NCBI GenBank assembly: GCA_018831195.1
Contig: JAHJDP010000032.1
Coordinates: 62,001-126,000 of the forward strand
DNA: 64,000 nucleotides
Source: Candidatus Eisenbacteria bacterium
GTDB taxonomy: Bacteria; Eisenbacteria; RBG-16-71-46; CAIMUX01; JAHJDP01
Direction: 5' to 3'
In this document: positions 44,201 to 52,458 of the stretch, piece by piece
How the letters are laid out: the number at the start of each line of letters is the position of its first letter
How positions within the stretch are numbered: position 1 is the stretch's first letter
Notes under the pieces: model-generated
Database searches by the model: none
Told to the model about the DNA's origin: nothing
Seen by the model: only the letters and a program-made list of their open reading frames with translations
Position numbers and translations under genes: made by a program

Positions 44201-45334
44201 GACGGCGGATCTTTAAGGATCCCACTGAGAGAGGAGCGTCTCGAAGAGATCCATGCCAAATTAAGGATGGATTCACTCGGCGTCCACCTTGAGTCGGTAA
44301 AGGCCCGCATCGGCCCGAAGGGCCGCATCACCGCCACAGGACGGTTTCTCACATTGGAGGATATGGATCTCGATCTCACCGTCCGTGAGGGACTTTTCTT
44401 TGAGACAGGCGTTTATCGTGTGGAAGCCGACGGGAATATCCGCATCATCTCGCGGGTGGACTCCATCAGTGGACAAATCCGGCCGCATGTCCTCGGAGAT
44501 GCTTACATACGTGAGGCCATGATCCTCGATATCACGCCAAGAAAAATCCCCGGACCGGTTCGGCCGACACCCTGGCTGATACAACTCGACGTTGAAGCTC
44601 CCACGAAGATCATGGTGACCCAGCCGACGACCCAACTCATGCTGGGAAACGGCAAGCTGGTTGTTTCGGAGAGGGACAACTGGTGGAACTTGGCGGGGGG
44701 TATTGATGTTCAGGGCGGGTGGTACAGGGTCTTTAACAATCAATTCGCCGTGAGGAGCGGCGATCTGGAGTTTCAAGATAGCGGGTCCGGTATTGAGGTC
44801 AGGGTCAATCTGCAGGCCGAGACGCAGGCGACGGAAGTCCTCTCTGCAGAAGGGGAACCGGTGGGAGCGGTGACCGTTAAGGTCGATGTCACCGGTCGGG
44901 CGGATGAATTGCAGGTGGCGCTCTCTTCTGAGCCCGAATTGAGCCGTGAGGAGATCATCGAACTTCTGAGTTTTGGAAGAATCGCCTCGCATGGATCCGG
45001 CAGGGATGCGGCGTCAGGGGAAACGCGCGATTTCCTCATCAGCGAAATGGTCGCCCGTTTGGAGAATCAGCTGTCGGAGGAGATTCCCTGGCTGAACCGT
45101 GTGCGGGTGGCGCCCGATATGGATGAGATACTGATTCAACCGATCCTCAGCCCGCAATTCAGTCTCAACTATGCCCAGGAACTCTCCTCCTCACCCGCGC
45201 AGGAAGTGACGATGCATTACCGGCTGAGCAATATCCTTTATTTGAAGGCCGGAGTTTTAAGAGAATCGGTTCAGGGCGGGCATTCCGCTGAAGAGTATAA
45301 CCTTGATTTGAAATTCCGCATCGAGTATGAGTAA
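41276..45334 (+). CDS. tamB: TamB-like envelope-spanning protein (DUF490 C-terminal domain)
   Basis: The 1352-residue protein has one N-terminal transmembrane helix at about residues 20-42. A very long, repetitive beta-rich body follows, of the type that forms a hydrophobic groove between the membranes. The C-terminal 350 residues match the TamB/DUF490 domain (RGSFYV-like GGWYRVFNNQFAVRSGDLEF, LSREEIIELLSFGR, LSNILYLKAGV). It probably takes part in lipid or outer-membrane protein transport with the upstream barrel. Start and upstream stop overlap by one base. Confidence 0.88.
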   Translation: MTDDRKNNSRGGKPGHRRWLRWLPVGLLAGLFFCFIAPFILVRFETPRNWMLDNGPGNWLLGAGTRLRVGNVHRLDPGGASFSGIVLSCKDSLGDWSDWARISHLNTSWDISDLIWGRYSIDRLELDSVSVNLQRSCVPHWHAEAGVVDELADPGPGRARSVRCSHFGLQHLSLLREGMPVGESRMELNSIQLEKGDLRLDVDSIRVLLAAGALRPSSAEMALNFSGGDLRYESKGTLRLDHLDVRSAGLEGQLWLRQSRGSEWFVTMQLEKILPAEMMDSLRLQVPDPYSPGTSDTLTGSINLTFVPDTLALHGELQGFWGGGPADIAGLVQRTPEGWQAEEIHLKRPGADLIFSGRADSEFAHIDGDVTFQKTNLNGPDFPWRASPIGRTNLAGSTQFVYRRPKNEIWEIIYSLRLGPSAIGNQRLDGLQARGLVTSSFVQADTFLIDLDEGRLTGGGRFDLQDGVMNAAIRLENVPAPAITDPFLDAPVEGRLFGRLQMQKTGEAMRIYGSLDGRDINWGELAASEIRLPWVDYTIPGNHLDGRVRLSGFHAGAFAADSVWLEIQDLEMGILVRGGTRFSDQAVSIVGILDPAPEGGLQIENFEWRPPEGAAWDAEKPFFIGWGSRGVSIDGLSLISPAGDLSFDGLWGAENNVEGRFSLHGDFLPLLSSWGLRPEATGGEINCDASLSGYWPNPGMSVRFQSDSLALWNWPLNDFTGALDWREGAIDLRRLQARGRWGAAAIDSLQLFINVDFATFLSHLSSPDSLHLPDTPWAGAATFRNLDLDRLMENSGWRIDEYKPRTVQDTATRDLESIIRIVRPKTTIEGSYDAIRPEGILDIDLNLSGTPAHPLFHLNVEGKDAAYRRTRLDSLSLKIDYESGELSIRDLHWLKEGLGGAISGVIPLELSALPAAVHLPNDGEDIDLHLNIPKGNLAIWSSLSELLQEPKGVFQADLRIQGPLHPPLITGNLTIDGGSLRIPLREERLEEIHAKLRMDSLGVHLESVKARIGPKGRITATGRFLTLEDMDLDLTVREGLFFETGVYRVEADGNIRIISRVDSISGQIRPHVLGDAYIREAMILDITPRKIPGPVRPTPWLIQLDVEAPTKIMVTQPTTQLMLGNGKLVVSERDNWWNLAGGIDVQGGWYRVFNNQFAVRSGDLEFQDSGSGIEVRVNLQAETQATEVLSAEGEPVGAVTVKVDVTGRADELQVALSSEPELSREEIIELLSFGRIASHGSGRDAASGETRDFLISEMVARLENQLSEEIPWLNRVRVAPDMDEILIQPILSPQFSLNYAQELSSSPAQEVTMHYRLSNILYLKAGVLRESVQGGHSAEEYNLDLKFRIEYE

Positions 45335-45362
45335 AGGCTAGGGAAAGCAACAACGAGGTCTC

Positions 45363-47525
45363 ATGCCCACCATATCACCAACCGTAAATCTTAATCACCC
45401 TCAGCGGGAGGCCGTCGAGCATGGCCGGGGTCCGCTGCTTGTATTGGCCGGAGCCGGGAGCGGTAAAACGCGCGTCCTGACACACCGGATCGCCTACCTC
45501 ATCCATCAGCAAAATGTCCGCCCCTCGCAAATCCTCGCCGTCACCTTTACAAATAAAGCGGCTGCTGAGATGCGGGACCGGGTGGAAACTCTCATAGGGG
45601 TGGGCATCACGGGTCTTTGGATCGGCACCTTCCATTCGATTGGACTCCGCATGCTGAGAATCCACGTTAGGGAGGCCGGATTTAAAGAAGGTTTGACGGT
45701 GTTCGATACGGATGACCAGCGGGCGCTTCTCGGGAGGATACTTAAAGAAGAAAATGTTGGCGAGACGCGCCACCAGGCTCGGGAGATGCTGGGGCGGATC
45801 AGCCGCGCAAAGAACGCCATGCAAACCCCGGATCAGATGACCGGTGGGGATCCCCGCGCGGCCCTGATCGCTCATATTTGGCAGCGTTATCAGAAAGAAT
45901 TGAAGCGCCAGAACGCCGTGGACTTCGATGACATCCTGATCGAAAGCCTGGCCCTGCTTCGCAACCATCCATCCATTCAGGATTCCTACCGCCGGCGGTT
46001 TGAACACATTCTTGTCGATGAATATCAGGATACCAACGCCGTTCAGTTCCAATTCGTGGAGGCTTTGTCGGGTCCGGATGGCAATATCTTTGTTGTGGGT
46101 GACGATGATCAGTCGATCTACGGATGGCGCGGCGCCGATATCCGGAACATTCTTGATGTCGAACGGGCTTTCCCGAAAGTGGAGACGATCCGTCTCGAGG
46201 AAAATTATCGATCGACCTCCTCTATTCTGGATGTCGCCCACGCCGTGGTTTCAAGAAACAGGGGCCGGAAACCCAAAAAGCTTTGGACAGGCCGCGGCCC
46301 CGGCGAACCCGTGCGCTTCTATCTTGGGCATAACGAAGACGACGAAGCCCGGGAGATTCTCGCCAACATCAGCGAGGTTCTGAAGGATGGCCAGGTGTCG
46401 CCGGGTGAGATTGTGATTCTCTACCGAACGCATGCCCAGTCCCGACCTTTGGAAGATGCCTGTCTTGCAAGACGGATTCCCTATATCATTGTCGGTTCGG
46501 TCACCTTTTATCAGCGCCGTGAAATTAAGGACCTTCTGGCGTACCTGCGCCTGTCATTGAATCCCCTGGATGAAATCAGTCTGCGGCGCGCGGTCGGTGT
46601 GCCCCGGCGGGGCGTCGGTGAGAAGACGATTCTGCGATGGCTGGCCGAAGCGCGCATCCGGGGTATCGATCCGGTCACTTTGGCGGCGGGAGAGAGTTCA
46701 CCGGTCGGCGGCCGGTCCGGCAAAGCTCTGCAAGAATGGGCGGATCTCATCCTGAAACTTCGCGAACGCCGCAACGGTCCGCCCGGTCCGGTTATTGAAG
46801 AGCTTGTCGAAGCGATCGAGTACCGAAAATACCTTCAAGACCAGAACGAACATGATGTGGAAGACCGGCTGGCGCACGTCGATGAGTTTATCTCCGGCGC
46901 GCAGGTTTATGTACAACGTTCTCCCGAGGGGACGCTTGACGAATATGTCGGCGAACTCAGCCTCTTATCCCAAATCGACTCCGCCCAGACCGCCGCTTCC
47001 TCAATCAGTCTAATGACGGTTCACAACGCCAAGGGTCTGGAGTTCGATCAGGTCTTTCTGAGCGGTTTGGAGGAAGGCCTCTTTCCGCATATGTCGGCTT
47101 ACCGCAATGAAGAAGAGCTGGAAGAAGAGCGGCGGCTGTTCTATGTCGCCTGCACACGGGCGCGTGATCGACTGCATCTCTCCGCCGCGCGGGAGCGGCG
47201 CCGGACGAACCGCCCGCTCGATCGCGGTGTTTCGCAGTTTGTTACACAGATCCCCCCTGATCTCCTTGAATTCGAGGTGACGGATCTGGCGCCGGCGGCG
47301 CCGAACCCCTCATACGATCGGCGGGGATTGTACCGGGATGACGATTCCGGTGAAGCGGTCATCTCTTATGATGATCCCCTTGTCGGCGCCCGTGTTTCGC
47401 ATCCCACTTTCGGGGAGGGATGCGTTCTGCATGTCGATGGGGATGGGGATGGCGCTCGGGTCACCGTTCGTTTTCCCCGAAGCGGTCAGAAGAAAATACA
47501 GCGAAACTTTCTTAAGGTGCTGTAA
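45363..47525 (+). CDS. pcrA: UvrD/PcrA/Rep family 3'-5' DNA helicase
   Basis: The 720-residue superfamily 1 helicase has Walker A LAGAGSGKTRVL, motif Ia VTFTNKAAAEM, Walker B ILVDEYQDTN, motif III VGDDDQSIYGWRGAD, motif IV LEENYRS, motif V TVHNAKGLEFDQVF and motif VI YVACTRAR. The C-terminal 70 residues (GARVSHPTFGEG, then VRFPRSGQKKI) are the RNA-polymerase-binding Tudor-like element found in PcrA/UvrD. It acts in repair and replication-transcription conflict. A small GC hairpin follows. Confidence 0.94.
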   Translation: MPTISPTVNLNHPQREAVEHGRGPLLVLAGAGSGKTRVLTHRIAYLIHQQNVRPSQILAVTFTNKAAAEMRDRVETLIGVGITGLWIGTFHSIGLRMLRIHVREAGFKEGLTVFDTDDQRALLGRILKEENVGETRHQAREMLGRISRAKNAMQTPDQMTGGDPRAALIAHIWQRYQKELKRQNAVDFDDILIESLALLRNHPSIQDSYRRRFEHILVDEYQDTNAVQFQFVEALSGPDGNIFVVGDDDQSIYGWRGADIRNILDVERAFPKVETIRLEENYRSTSSILDVAHAVVSRNRGRKPKKLWTGRGPGEPVRFYLGHNEDDEAREILANISEVLKDGQVSPGEIVILYRTHAQSRPLEDACLARRIPYIIVGSVTFYQRREIKDLLAYLRLSLNPLDEISLRRAVGVPRRGVGEKTILRWLAEARIRGIDPVTLAAGESSPVGGRSGKALQEWADLILKLRERRNGPPGPVIEELVEAIEYRKYLQDQNEHDVEDRLAHVDEFISGAQVYVQRSPEGTLDEYVGELSLLSQIDSAQTAASSISLMTVHNAKGLEFDQVFLSGLEEGLFPHMSAYRNEEELEEERRLFYVACTRARDRLHLSAARERRRTNRPLDRGVSQFVTQIPPDLLEFEVTDLAPAAPNPSYDRRGLYRDDDSGEAVISYDDPLVGARVSHPTFGEGCVLHVDGDGDGARVTVRFPRSGQKKIQRNFLKVL

Positions 47526-47541
47526 TGTGAAAACGCGCCGC

Positions 47542-47559
47542 CGGGAACGATGATTCCCG
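47542..47559 (+). other. Small hairpin between pcrA and gatC
   Basis: CGGGAA-N6-TTCCCG is a perfect 6-bp stem without a following T-run. It may be a weak terminator or a processing site. Confidence 0.35.
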
Positions 47560-47604
47560 CACCGTACGCCGTCATCTCCACAAAAGAGAAACTGAGGTGA
47601 TGTC

Positions 47605-47940
47605 ATGGCGGACTCTCCGCTGGTCGATCCCGAACTCATTCGCCGGATAGCTCATTTGGCGCGGATCGATATCACACCGGCGGAGCTGCGTGATCTGGAT
47701 CGCGATCTCGGCGCTATCTTAAAGTATCTGCAGGTTCTCGATGAGGTCGACACCGGCGACGCTCCTCCCATGGCCCACCCCACCGGTCTCACCGCACCCA
47801 TGCGTGATGATCATCCCCGCCGGGGGTCGAACCGCGGGCTTTCCCTGCGGGAAGCTCCTGCCGTCCATCATGATTCTTTTCGGGTTCCCCGCACCGTTGA
47901 GTTGACCCTGCGGGAGGGTCATGAGGAGCAGGCGCCATGA
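47605..47940 (+). CDS. gatC: Aspartyl/glutamyl-tRNA amidotransferase subunit C
   Basis: The 111-residue small subunit of GatCAB starts with the family segment RRIAHLARIDITPAELRDL and includes LDEVDT and RDDHPRRG. The tail containing LREAPAVHHDSFRVPRTVE is typical. It wraps around GatA and GatB in the complex. The stop overlaps gatA as ATGA. Confidence 0.92.
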   Translation: MADSPLVDPELIRRIAHLARIDITPAELRDLDRDLGAILKYLQVLDEVDTGDAPPMAHPTGLTAPMRDDHPRRGSNRGLSLREAPAVHHDSFRVPRTVELTLREGHEEQAP

Positions 47941-49421
47941 CCCTCTGGCGGATGGGGGCCGTTGAAGCGGCCGGGCTCATCCGGCGCGGCGAACTGCGGG
48001 CCGCGGAACTCGTTGGCGCCTGTCTTTCAAGGCTCAAGGATAAAGAGAAGGAGATCCACGCCTTTCTGAAGGTGGATGAAGCAGGATCCCTAACGCAAGC
48101 AGCCGCTATCGACAACCTGGTTCGTGAAGGCTCCGACCCCGGGCCCCTCGCCGGCATCCCTGTTGCGGTAAAGGACAATATCTGCACCAAAGACCTCAGA
48201 ACAACCTGCGCCAGCCGGATTTTGAAGGATTTCGATCCGATCTATGACGCGACCGCCATTCAGAAGCTTCGCCGGGCGGGGGCGGTGATCCTTGGAAAGA
48301 CGAACCTGGATGAATTCGGCATGGGATCCTCCACCGAGAACTCCGCTTTTGGACCCACCCGGAATCCATGGGATGAAACCCGTGTGCCCGGTGGCTCCAG
48401 CGGTGGATCCGCCGCGGCCTTGTGCGCCGGAATGGCCCCCTTGGCCCTCGGCACCGATACGGGAGGATCCGTCCGGCAACCGGCCGCCTTCTGCGGCGTC
48501 ACGGCCTTCAAGCCCTCCTACGGGGCCGTTTCCCGCTATGGCCTTGTGGCTTTTGCGTCCGGTTTCGACACCATGGGTTCGATGGCCCGCGGCGTGGCCG
48601 ATTGCCTTCAATTGTACAATGTTATCTGTGGGCCTGATTCGATGGACTCCACATCAGCGCCCGACTCGACTCCGATCAATTTAAATTCTCTAAGGGGTCC
48701 GGTTGCTGATTTGGTTCTGGGTCTTCCCCGTCGCTGGATTGAGGAGGGGTGCAACCGGGAGGTATTTGATATTTACGAAAATACCGTTCGGGTTCTCAAA
48801 GAGTCCGGGGTCCGTTTTCAAGAGATCGATATGCCCAAGCCGGATCATGCGGTTTCCTGCTACTACATCTTGACCGATGCCGAGGCCTCATCAAATCTAG
48901 CGCGCTATGATGGAGTCCGATTCGGCTACCGGGCTGCGGATGGAGAGGCCCTTGAATCCTTGGAATCATTGTATAAGCATACCCGTGGCAAGGGGTTTGG
49001 GCCCGAGGTCAAGCGAAGGGTTATCCTCGGCAGCTACCTGTTGTCCGCCGGTTATTGTGACGCCTATTATCTGCGGGCTCAAAAGATCCGCGGCTGGGTG
49101 AAGGAATCATTAACGCGGGCCTTTGAAAGGGTCTCCGCTCTTCTGCTGCCGACCAGCCCGACACCGGCCTTCAAACTGGGTGAGCGCATCAAACAGCCTC
49201 TGCAGATGTACCTTTCCGACCTCTTCACGGTAAGCGCAAACTTGAGCGGCGCTCCAGCGCTGGCTTTTCCAGCGGGCTTCACTCAAAACAATCTTCCGGT
49301 CGGTCTTCAGTTGATGGGGCGCCCCGGCGAGGAAGAGCATTGGATCCGGCCCGCCCACCTTTTAGAACAAACGCTTCAGCTTGCACAAATCGCGCCGGAT
49401 AAGCCGGCTCTTGGGGATTGA
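47937..49421 (+). CDS. gatA: Aspartyl/glutamyl-tRNA amidotransferase subunit A
   Basis: The 494-residue amidase subunit releases ammonia from glutamine. The Ser-cis-Ser-Lys triad is visible as Lys79 (VAVKDN), Ser154 (GGSSGG) and Ser178 (TDTGGSVR), the same positions I recall for Staphylococcus aureus GatA. The signature GGSSGGSAAALCAG is intact. Together with GatB and GatC it converts Glu-tRNA(Gln) or Asp-tRNA(Asn) to the amide form. Confidence 0.96.
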   Translation: MTLWRMGAVEAAGLIRRGELRAAELVGACLSRLKDKEKEIHAFLKVDEAGSLTQAAAIDNLVREGSDPGPLAGIPVAVKDNICTKDLRTTCASRILKDFDPIYDATAIQKLRRAGAVILGKTNLDEFGMGSSTENSAFGPTRNPWDETRVPGGSSGGSAAALCAGMAPLALGTDTGGSVRQPAAFCGVTAFKPSYGAVSRYGLVAFASGFDTMGSMARGVADCLQLYNVICGPDSMDSTSAPDSTPINLNSLRGPVADLVLGLPRRWIEEGCNREVFDIYENTVRVLKESGVRFQEIDMPKPDHAVSCYYILTDAEASSNLARYDGVRFGYRAADGEALESLESLYKHTRGKGFGPEVKRRVILGSYLLSAGYCDAYYLRAQKIRGWVKESLTRAFERVSALLLPTSPTPAFKLGERIKQPLQMYLSDLFTVSANLSGAPALAFPAGFTQNNLPVGLQLMGRPGEEEHWIRPAHLLEQTLQLAQIAPDKPALGD

Positions 49422-49442
49422 ACGGGGGGTTGAATAGATCGC

Positions 49443-50975
49443 ATGTCCGCCCATGAGGGGAAAACCGATTATCAGATCCAGGATTTTGAACCTGTGATCG
49501 GTCTCGAGGTTCATATCCAGCTTCAGACCCGCAGTAAGCTTTTCTGCCGCTGTCCGGCCGGCTTTGGCGCGCCCGCCAATACGCAAACCTGTCCCGTCTG
49601 TTTGGGGCATCCCGGGACCCTTCCCGTTGTCAACCGGAGGGCGGTGGCGTTGGCAGCTCGTCTCGGTTTCGCCGTCGGTGGAAGGGTGCATCGCCGCAGT
49701 CTTTTTGCCAGAAAACATTATTTCTACCCCGATCTTCCCAAGGGGTACCAGATCACTCAGTTTGAGTCTCCCCTCTGTGAGGGGGGTGCGATCCCGATTC
49801 TGGTTGAGGGCGGGGAGCGGGAGATTCGCATTAAGCGGATCCATTTGGAGGAAGATGCCGGGAAGATGTCACATCCTGAGAGGGAGGGGCAGCGAGACTC
49901 CAGCGTTGATTTCAACCGTGGCGGCGTGCCTCTCGCGGAGATTGTCAGTGAGCCGGAGCTTAGATCGCCCTCTGAGGCGGCGGCCTATCTCGCCGCCGTC
50001 CGTCAACTTGTACAATATCTTGAAATCAGCGGGGGGCGGATGGAGATGGGGCATCTCCGCTGCGACGCCAATGTTTCGATCCGCCGCAGGGGAAGCCTTG
50101 AAATGAATCCCCGGACCGAGTTAAAAAATCTCAATTCCATAAAGAATGTAGAAAAGGGCATCGAGGCGGAAATAATTAGACAACATCTGATCAGAAGGGG
50201 CGGCGGCCCGGTGACGCATATGACGCTGCTATGGGATCAGGTGGCCGGCGGTGTGCGTTCCATGCGGTCCAAGGAGGAACGTCCCGACTATCGGTATTTC
50301 CCCGAACCCGATTTGCCGCCGCTGGTGCTGGATGATGAATTGTTAAAGCATGCGCAACGGGAGGCGGGTGAACTCCCTTGGGACATTCGGAGACGTTTTC
50401 AAGAGGACTGGAATCTCCCGGCGGCGGACGCCGAGCGGCTGACGCGGACCCGTCCTGATGCTTGTGACTTCCAAAGCCTGGTGGTTCAACTCTCAGCGGG
50501 CGACGGGCGGGGATCAGACGCCGAACAGGCTGTCAAAACCGCGGCAAACTGGGTCATCGGCGACCTAAGGAGGATTTTAAGGAGGGTTTTGAGGGAAGAA
50601 GGCCCTTGCGCGCGCCGGCCTGCGCCTCAAGCGATGGCTGCCTTCCTGCGTCTGGTTATGGATCGCGTGATCAGCGGGGATACGGCCAGGGCTGTCTTGG
50701 AGGTAATGGTTCAGACGGGCCGCCCTGCGGACCAGATTGTTAAAGAACAGGGCTTGGCGTTGATCAATGATGAAGCCACCATCCGCGGATGGATCGCTGA
50801 AGTTTTGAACAATAACCCGGATGCTGTGGAAGAATATCTCGCCGGCAAAGCGGTTTTAAAATCCTACTTTGTCGGCTGTGTGATGCGCAGGTCGGATGGA
50901 AAGGCCTGCCCCCGGACGGTCGCGATGATATTAACTGAGGATCTGGCCTTCCGCAAAGCGAAGGGGGGCGAATGA
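49443..50975 (+). CDS. gatB: Aspartyl/glutamyl-tRNA amidotransferase subunit B
   Basis: The 510-residue kinase/transferase subunit begins EPVIGLEVHIQLQTRSKLFC and has the zinc cysteines in CRCPAGFG and TCPVCLGHPG. It also has ARKHYFYPDLPKGYQITQ and ends in the helical YqeY-like tRNA-binding domain. The gene follows gatA after 21 nt. The stop overlaps the start of a LarA-family gene as ATGA. Confidence 0.96.
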   Translation: MSAHEGKTDYQIQDFEPVIGLEVHIQLQTRSKLFCRCPAGFGAPANTQTCPVCLGHPGTLPVVNRRAVALAARLGFAVGGRVHRRSLFARKHYFYPDLPKGYQITQFESPLCEGGAIPILVEGGEREIRIKRIHLEEDAGKMSHPEREGQRDSSVDFNRGGVPLAEIVSEPELRSPSEAAAYLAAVRQLVQYLEISGGRMEMGHLRCDANVSIRRRGSLEMNPRTELKNLNSIKNVEKGIEAEIIRQHLIRRGGGPVTHMTLLWDQVAGGVRSMRSKEERPDYRYFPEPDLPPLVLDDELLKHAQREAGELPWDIRRRFQEDWNLPAADAERLTRTRPDACDFQSLVVQLSAGDGRGSDAEQAVKTAANWVIGDLRRILRRVLREEGPCARRPAPQAMAAFLRLVMDRVISGDTARAVLEVMVQTGRPADQIVKEQGLALINDEATIRGWIAEVLNNNPDAVEEYLAGKAVLKSYFVGCVMRRSDGKACPRTVAMILTEDLAFRKAKGGE

Positions 50976-52318
50976 AAATTCCCTACGGAAAAGCCTGCCT
51001 CGAATGTCCCTCGGAAGAGATTTTGGGTAAACCCGCCATGCGTTGGCGCGGCCGAAGGAGCGCCTGGCAGGAGATGGAGCCGGATCAGGTCCTCGAAGAA
51101 CTGGGGGAGACCCGGTCCTGCGCCTGCGGGCCCCGGCAGCCGCCCAACTGGGAGCCGCTCTCTTCTTTTTTCCCAAGAGCGCCGCGCCATCCTGTTTTGG
51201 TTGTTCCCGACGCCACCCGCAGGGGGTTCTGGCAGGACATCCTTCCATCATTGGTGGTTGATCTGCTGATGCGATGGCCCGCGACGGAATTGAAGATTCT
51301 CGTCGCCACCGGAATTCATGCAGAGGTCTCACGGGATGATATCGAGCGTCATCTCCGGTTCGGCGATCACGCGGCGCCGGCGGATCACGATGGCCGGCAG
51401 GCCGCCGCATCGGGCCGCATAAAAATCGTTCAACACCATTCTGATGAGGGAAATCTTCCTGTGGGGACAACGCCACGGGGAACCCCCGTCTCCATCGACC
51501 GACACTATCTCGAATCCGACGCCCGGATTCTTTTGGGGGGGACCTCTTATCATTACTTCGCCGGATTCGGCGGCGGTCCCAAGCTTGTTTTTCCCGGATT
51601 GGCCTCCCGGCCGGGGATTCTGATGAACCATCTGCGGGCTTTGGGCCGCGGGATGTCAGGATGGGATCCGGCCTGCGCGCCGGCTCAGATCGCCGGCAAT
51701 CCGGTTGCGGAGGATATCGCCGAGGCTGCGACCCTCGCGCCGCCCCATGCGGTGATCAGTACCCTCGGCTTCGGGGATCAGATCGGTGTTGTTACGATGG
51801 CGGGGCGGGAAGATTGGGTTCTGAGCATCAACCGCTGCCGCGCCCTTTATCATAGAGGGCACCGGGTTGTTTTGTCGGCGCCGCTGCAGGGTGTCATCGT
51901 GGATGCCGGCGGGTATCCGAGGGATCGCCATCTTCTTCAGGTTCACAAGAGCCTTCAACACGCTGTCCGATTCCTGCGTCCGGATGGATGGATCTTGTTG
52001 ATCGGTGAGTGCGGGGAGGGTTTCGGTTCAGCGGGACTCCTCGATATGGTGAAAAGTCTGAGCCTGAGATCCTTATCTGATGTAACCGCCCAGGAAGCTG
52101 ATGCGGGACATCTTCAGACAGCGGTCGCCCTCATGACAGCGACAGGGAAACGGAGGGTCGCCTTTTACTCAGAGATCAGCGGGAAGCACCCCGAGCAGAT
52201 CCGCTCCCTGGGATGGCAGCCCCTGGCCACCGGCCGTGAGCTGGAGGCGTGGCTGCGGGAGCGCTCCAAGGGATCCTGGGGATGGCTGAGTGAGGCCGAT
52301 ACCGTTCTGCCGCAGTGA
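50972..52318 (+). CDS. LarA-family protein (DUF2088, nickel-pincer racemase/epimerase type)
   Basis: The 448-residue protein keeps the spacing of the active site of Lactiplantibacillus LarA, which I recall as D72, R75, H108, H174, K184 and H200. Here they correspond to Asp80 and Arg83 (DATRR), His116 (ATGIHAE), His194 (HYFAGFGGG), Lys204 (GGPK) and His220 (LMNH). Intervals of 3, 36, 78, 88 and 104 from Arg or His anchors are consistent. In LarA the Lys carries the pyridinium pincer that binds nickel. The substrate is unknown; family members racemise lactate, sugars or other 2-hydroxy acids. It starts within gatB (ATGA). No larB, larC or larE is in view. Confidence 0.82.
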   Translation: MKIPYGKACLECPSEEILGKPAMRWRGRRSAWQEMEPDQVLEELGETRSCACGPRQPPNWEPLSSFFPRAPRHPVLVVPDATRRGFWQDILPSLVVDLLMRWPATELKILVATGIHAEVSRDDIERHLRFGDHAAPADHDGRQAAASGRIKIVQHHSDEGNLPVGTTPRGTPVSIDRHYLESDARILLGGTSYHYFAGFGGGPKLVFPGLASRPGILMNHLRALGRGMSGWDPACAPAQIAGNPVAEDIAEAATLAPPHAVISTLGFGDQIGVVTMAGREDWVLSINRCRALYHRGHRVVLSAPLQGVIVDAGGYPRDRHLLQVHKSLQHAVRFLRPDGWILLIGECGEGFGSAGLLDMVKSLSLRSLSDVTAQEADAGHLQTAVALMTATGKRRVAFYSEISGKHPEQIRSLGWQPLATGRELEAWLRERSKGSWGWLSEADTVLPQ

Positions 52319-52384
52319 AGAACAAGGCGTGAAGATGATGCGTACGTATCAAAGAGCCGGGGCAAGGGTTTTACATTCCGCGCA

Positions 52385-52413
52385 TTGACTTTGGGTTCTG
52401 CGGCTTCTAACGT
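52385..52413 (+). promoter_or_regulatory. Candidate promoter of purD-purE
   Basis: TTGACT (five of six consensus) is followed after 17 nt by TAACGT (three of six). The position, about 45 nt upstream of the chosen purD start, is suitable. No purine riboswitch or PUR box was recognised. Confidence 0.38.
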
Positions 52414-52458
52414 CGGGGACGAATGGATTCAAGGCTGCATCATGGGGAGGGTCCGCCA

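Noticed and set aside
45375-46241. 288-codon minus-strand frame
   Set aside because: It is antisense to the helicase Walker A and B motifs of pcrA.
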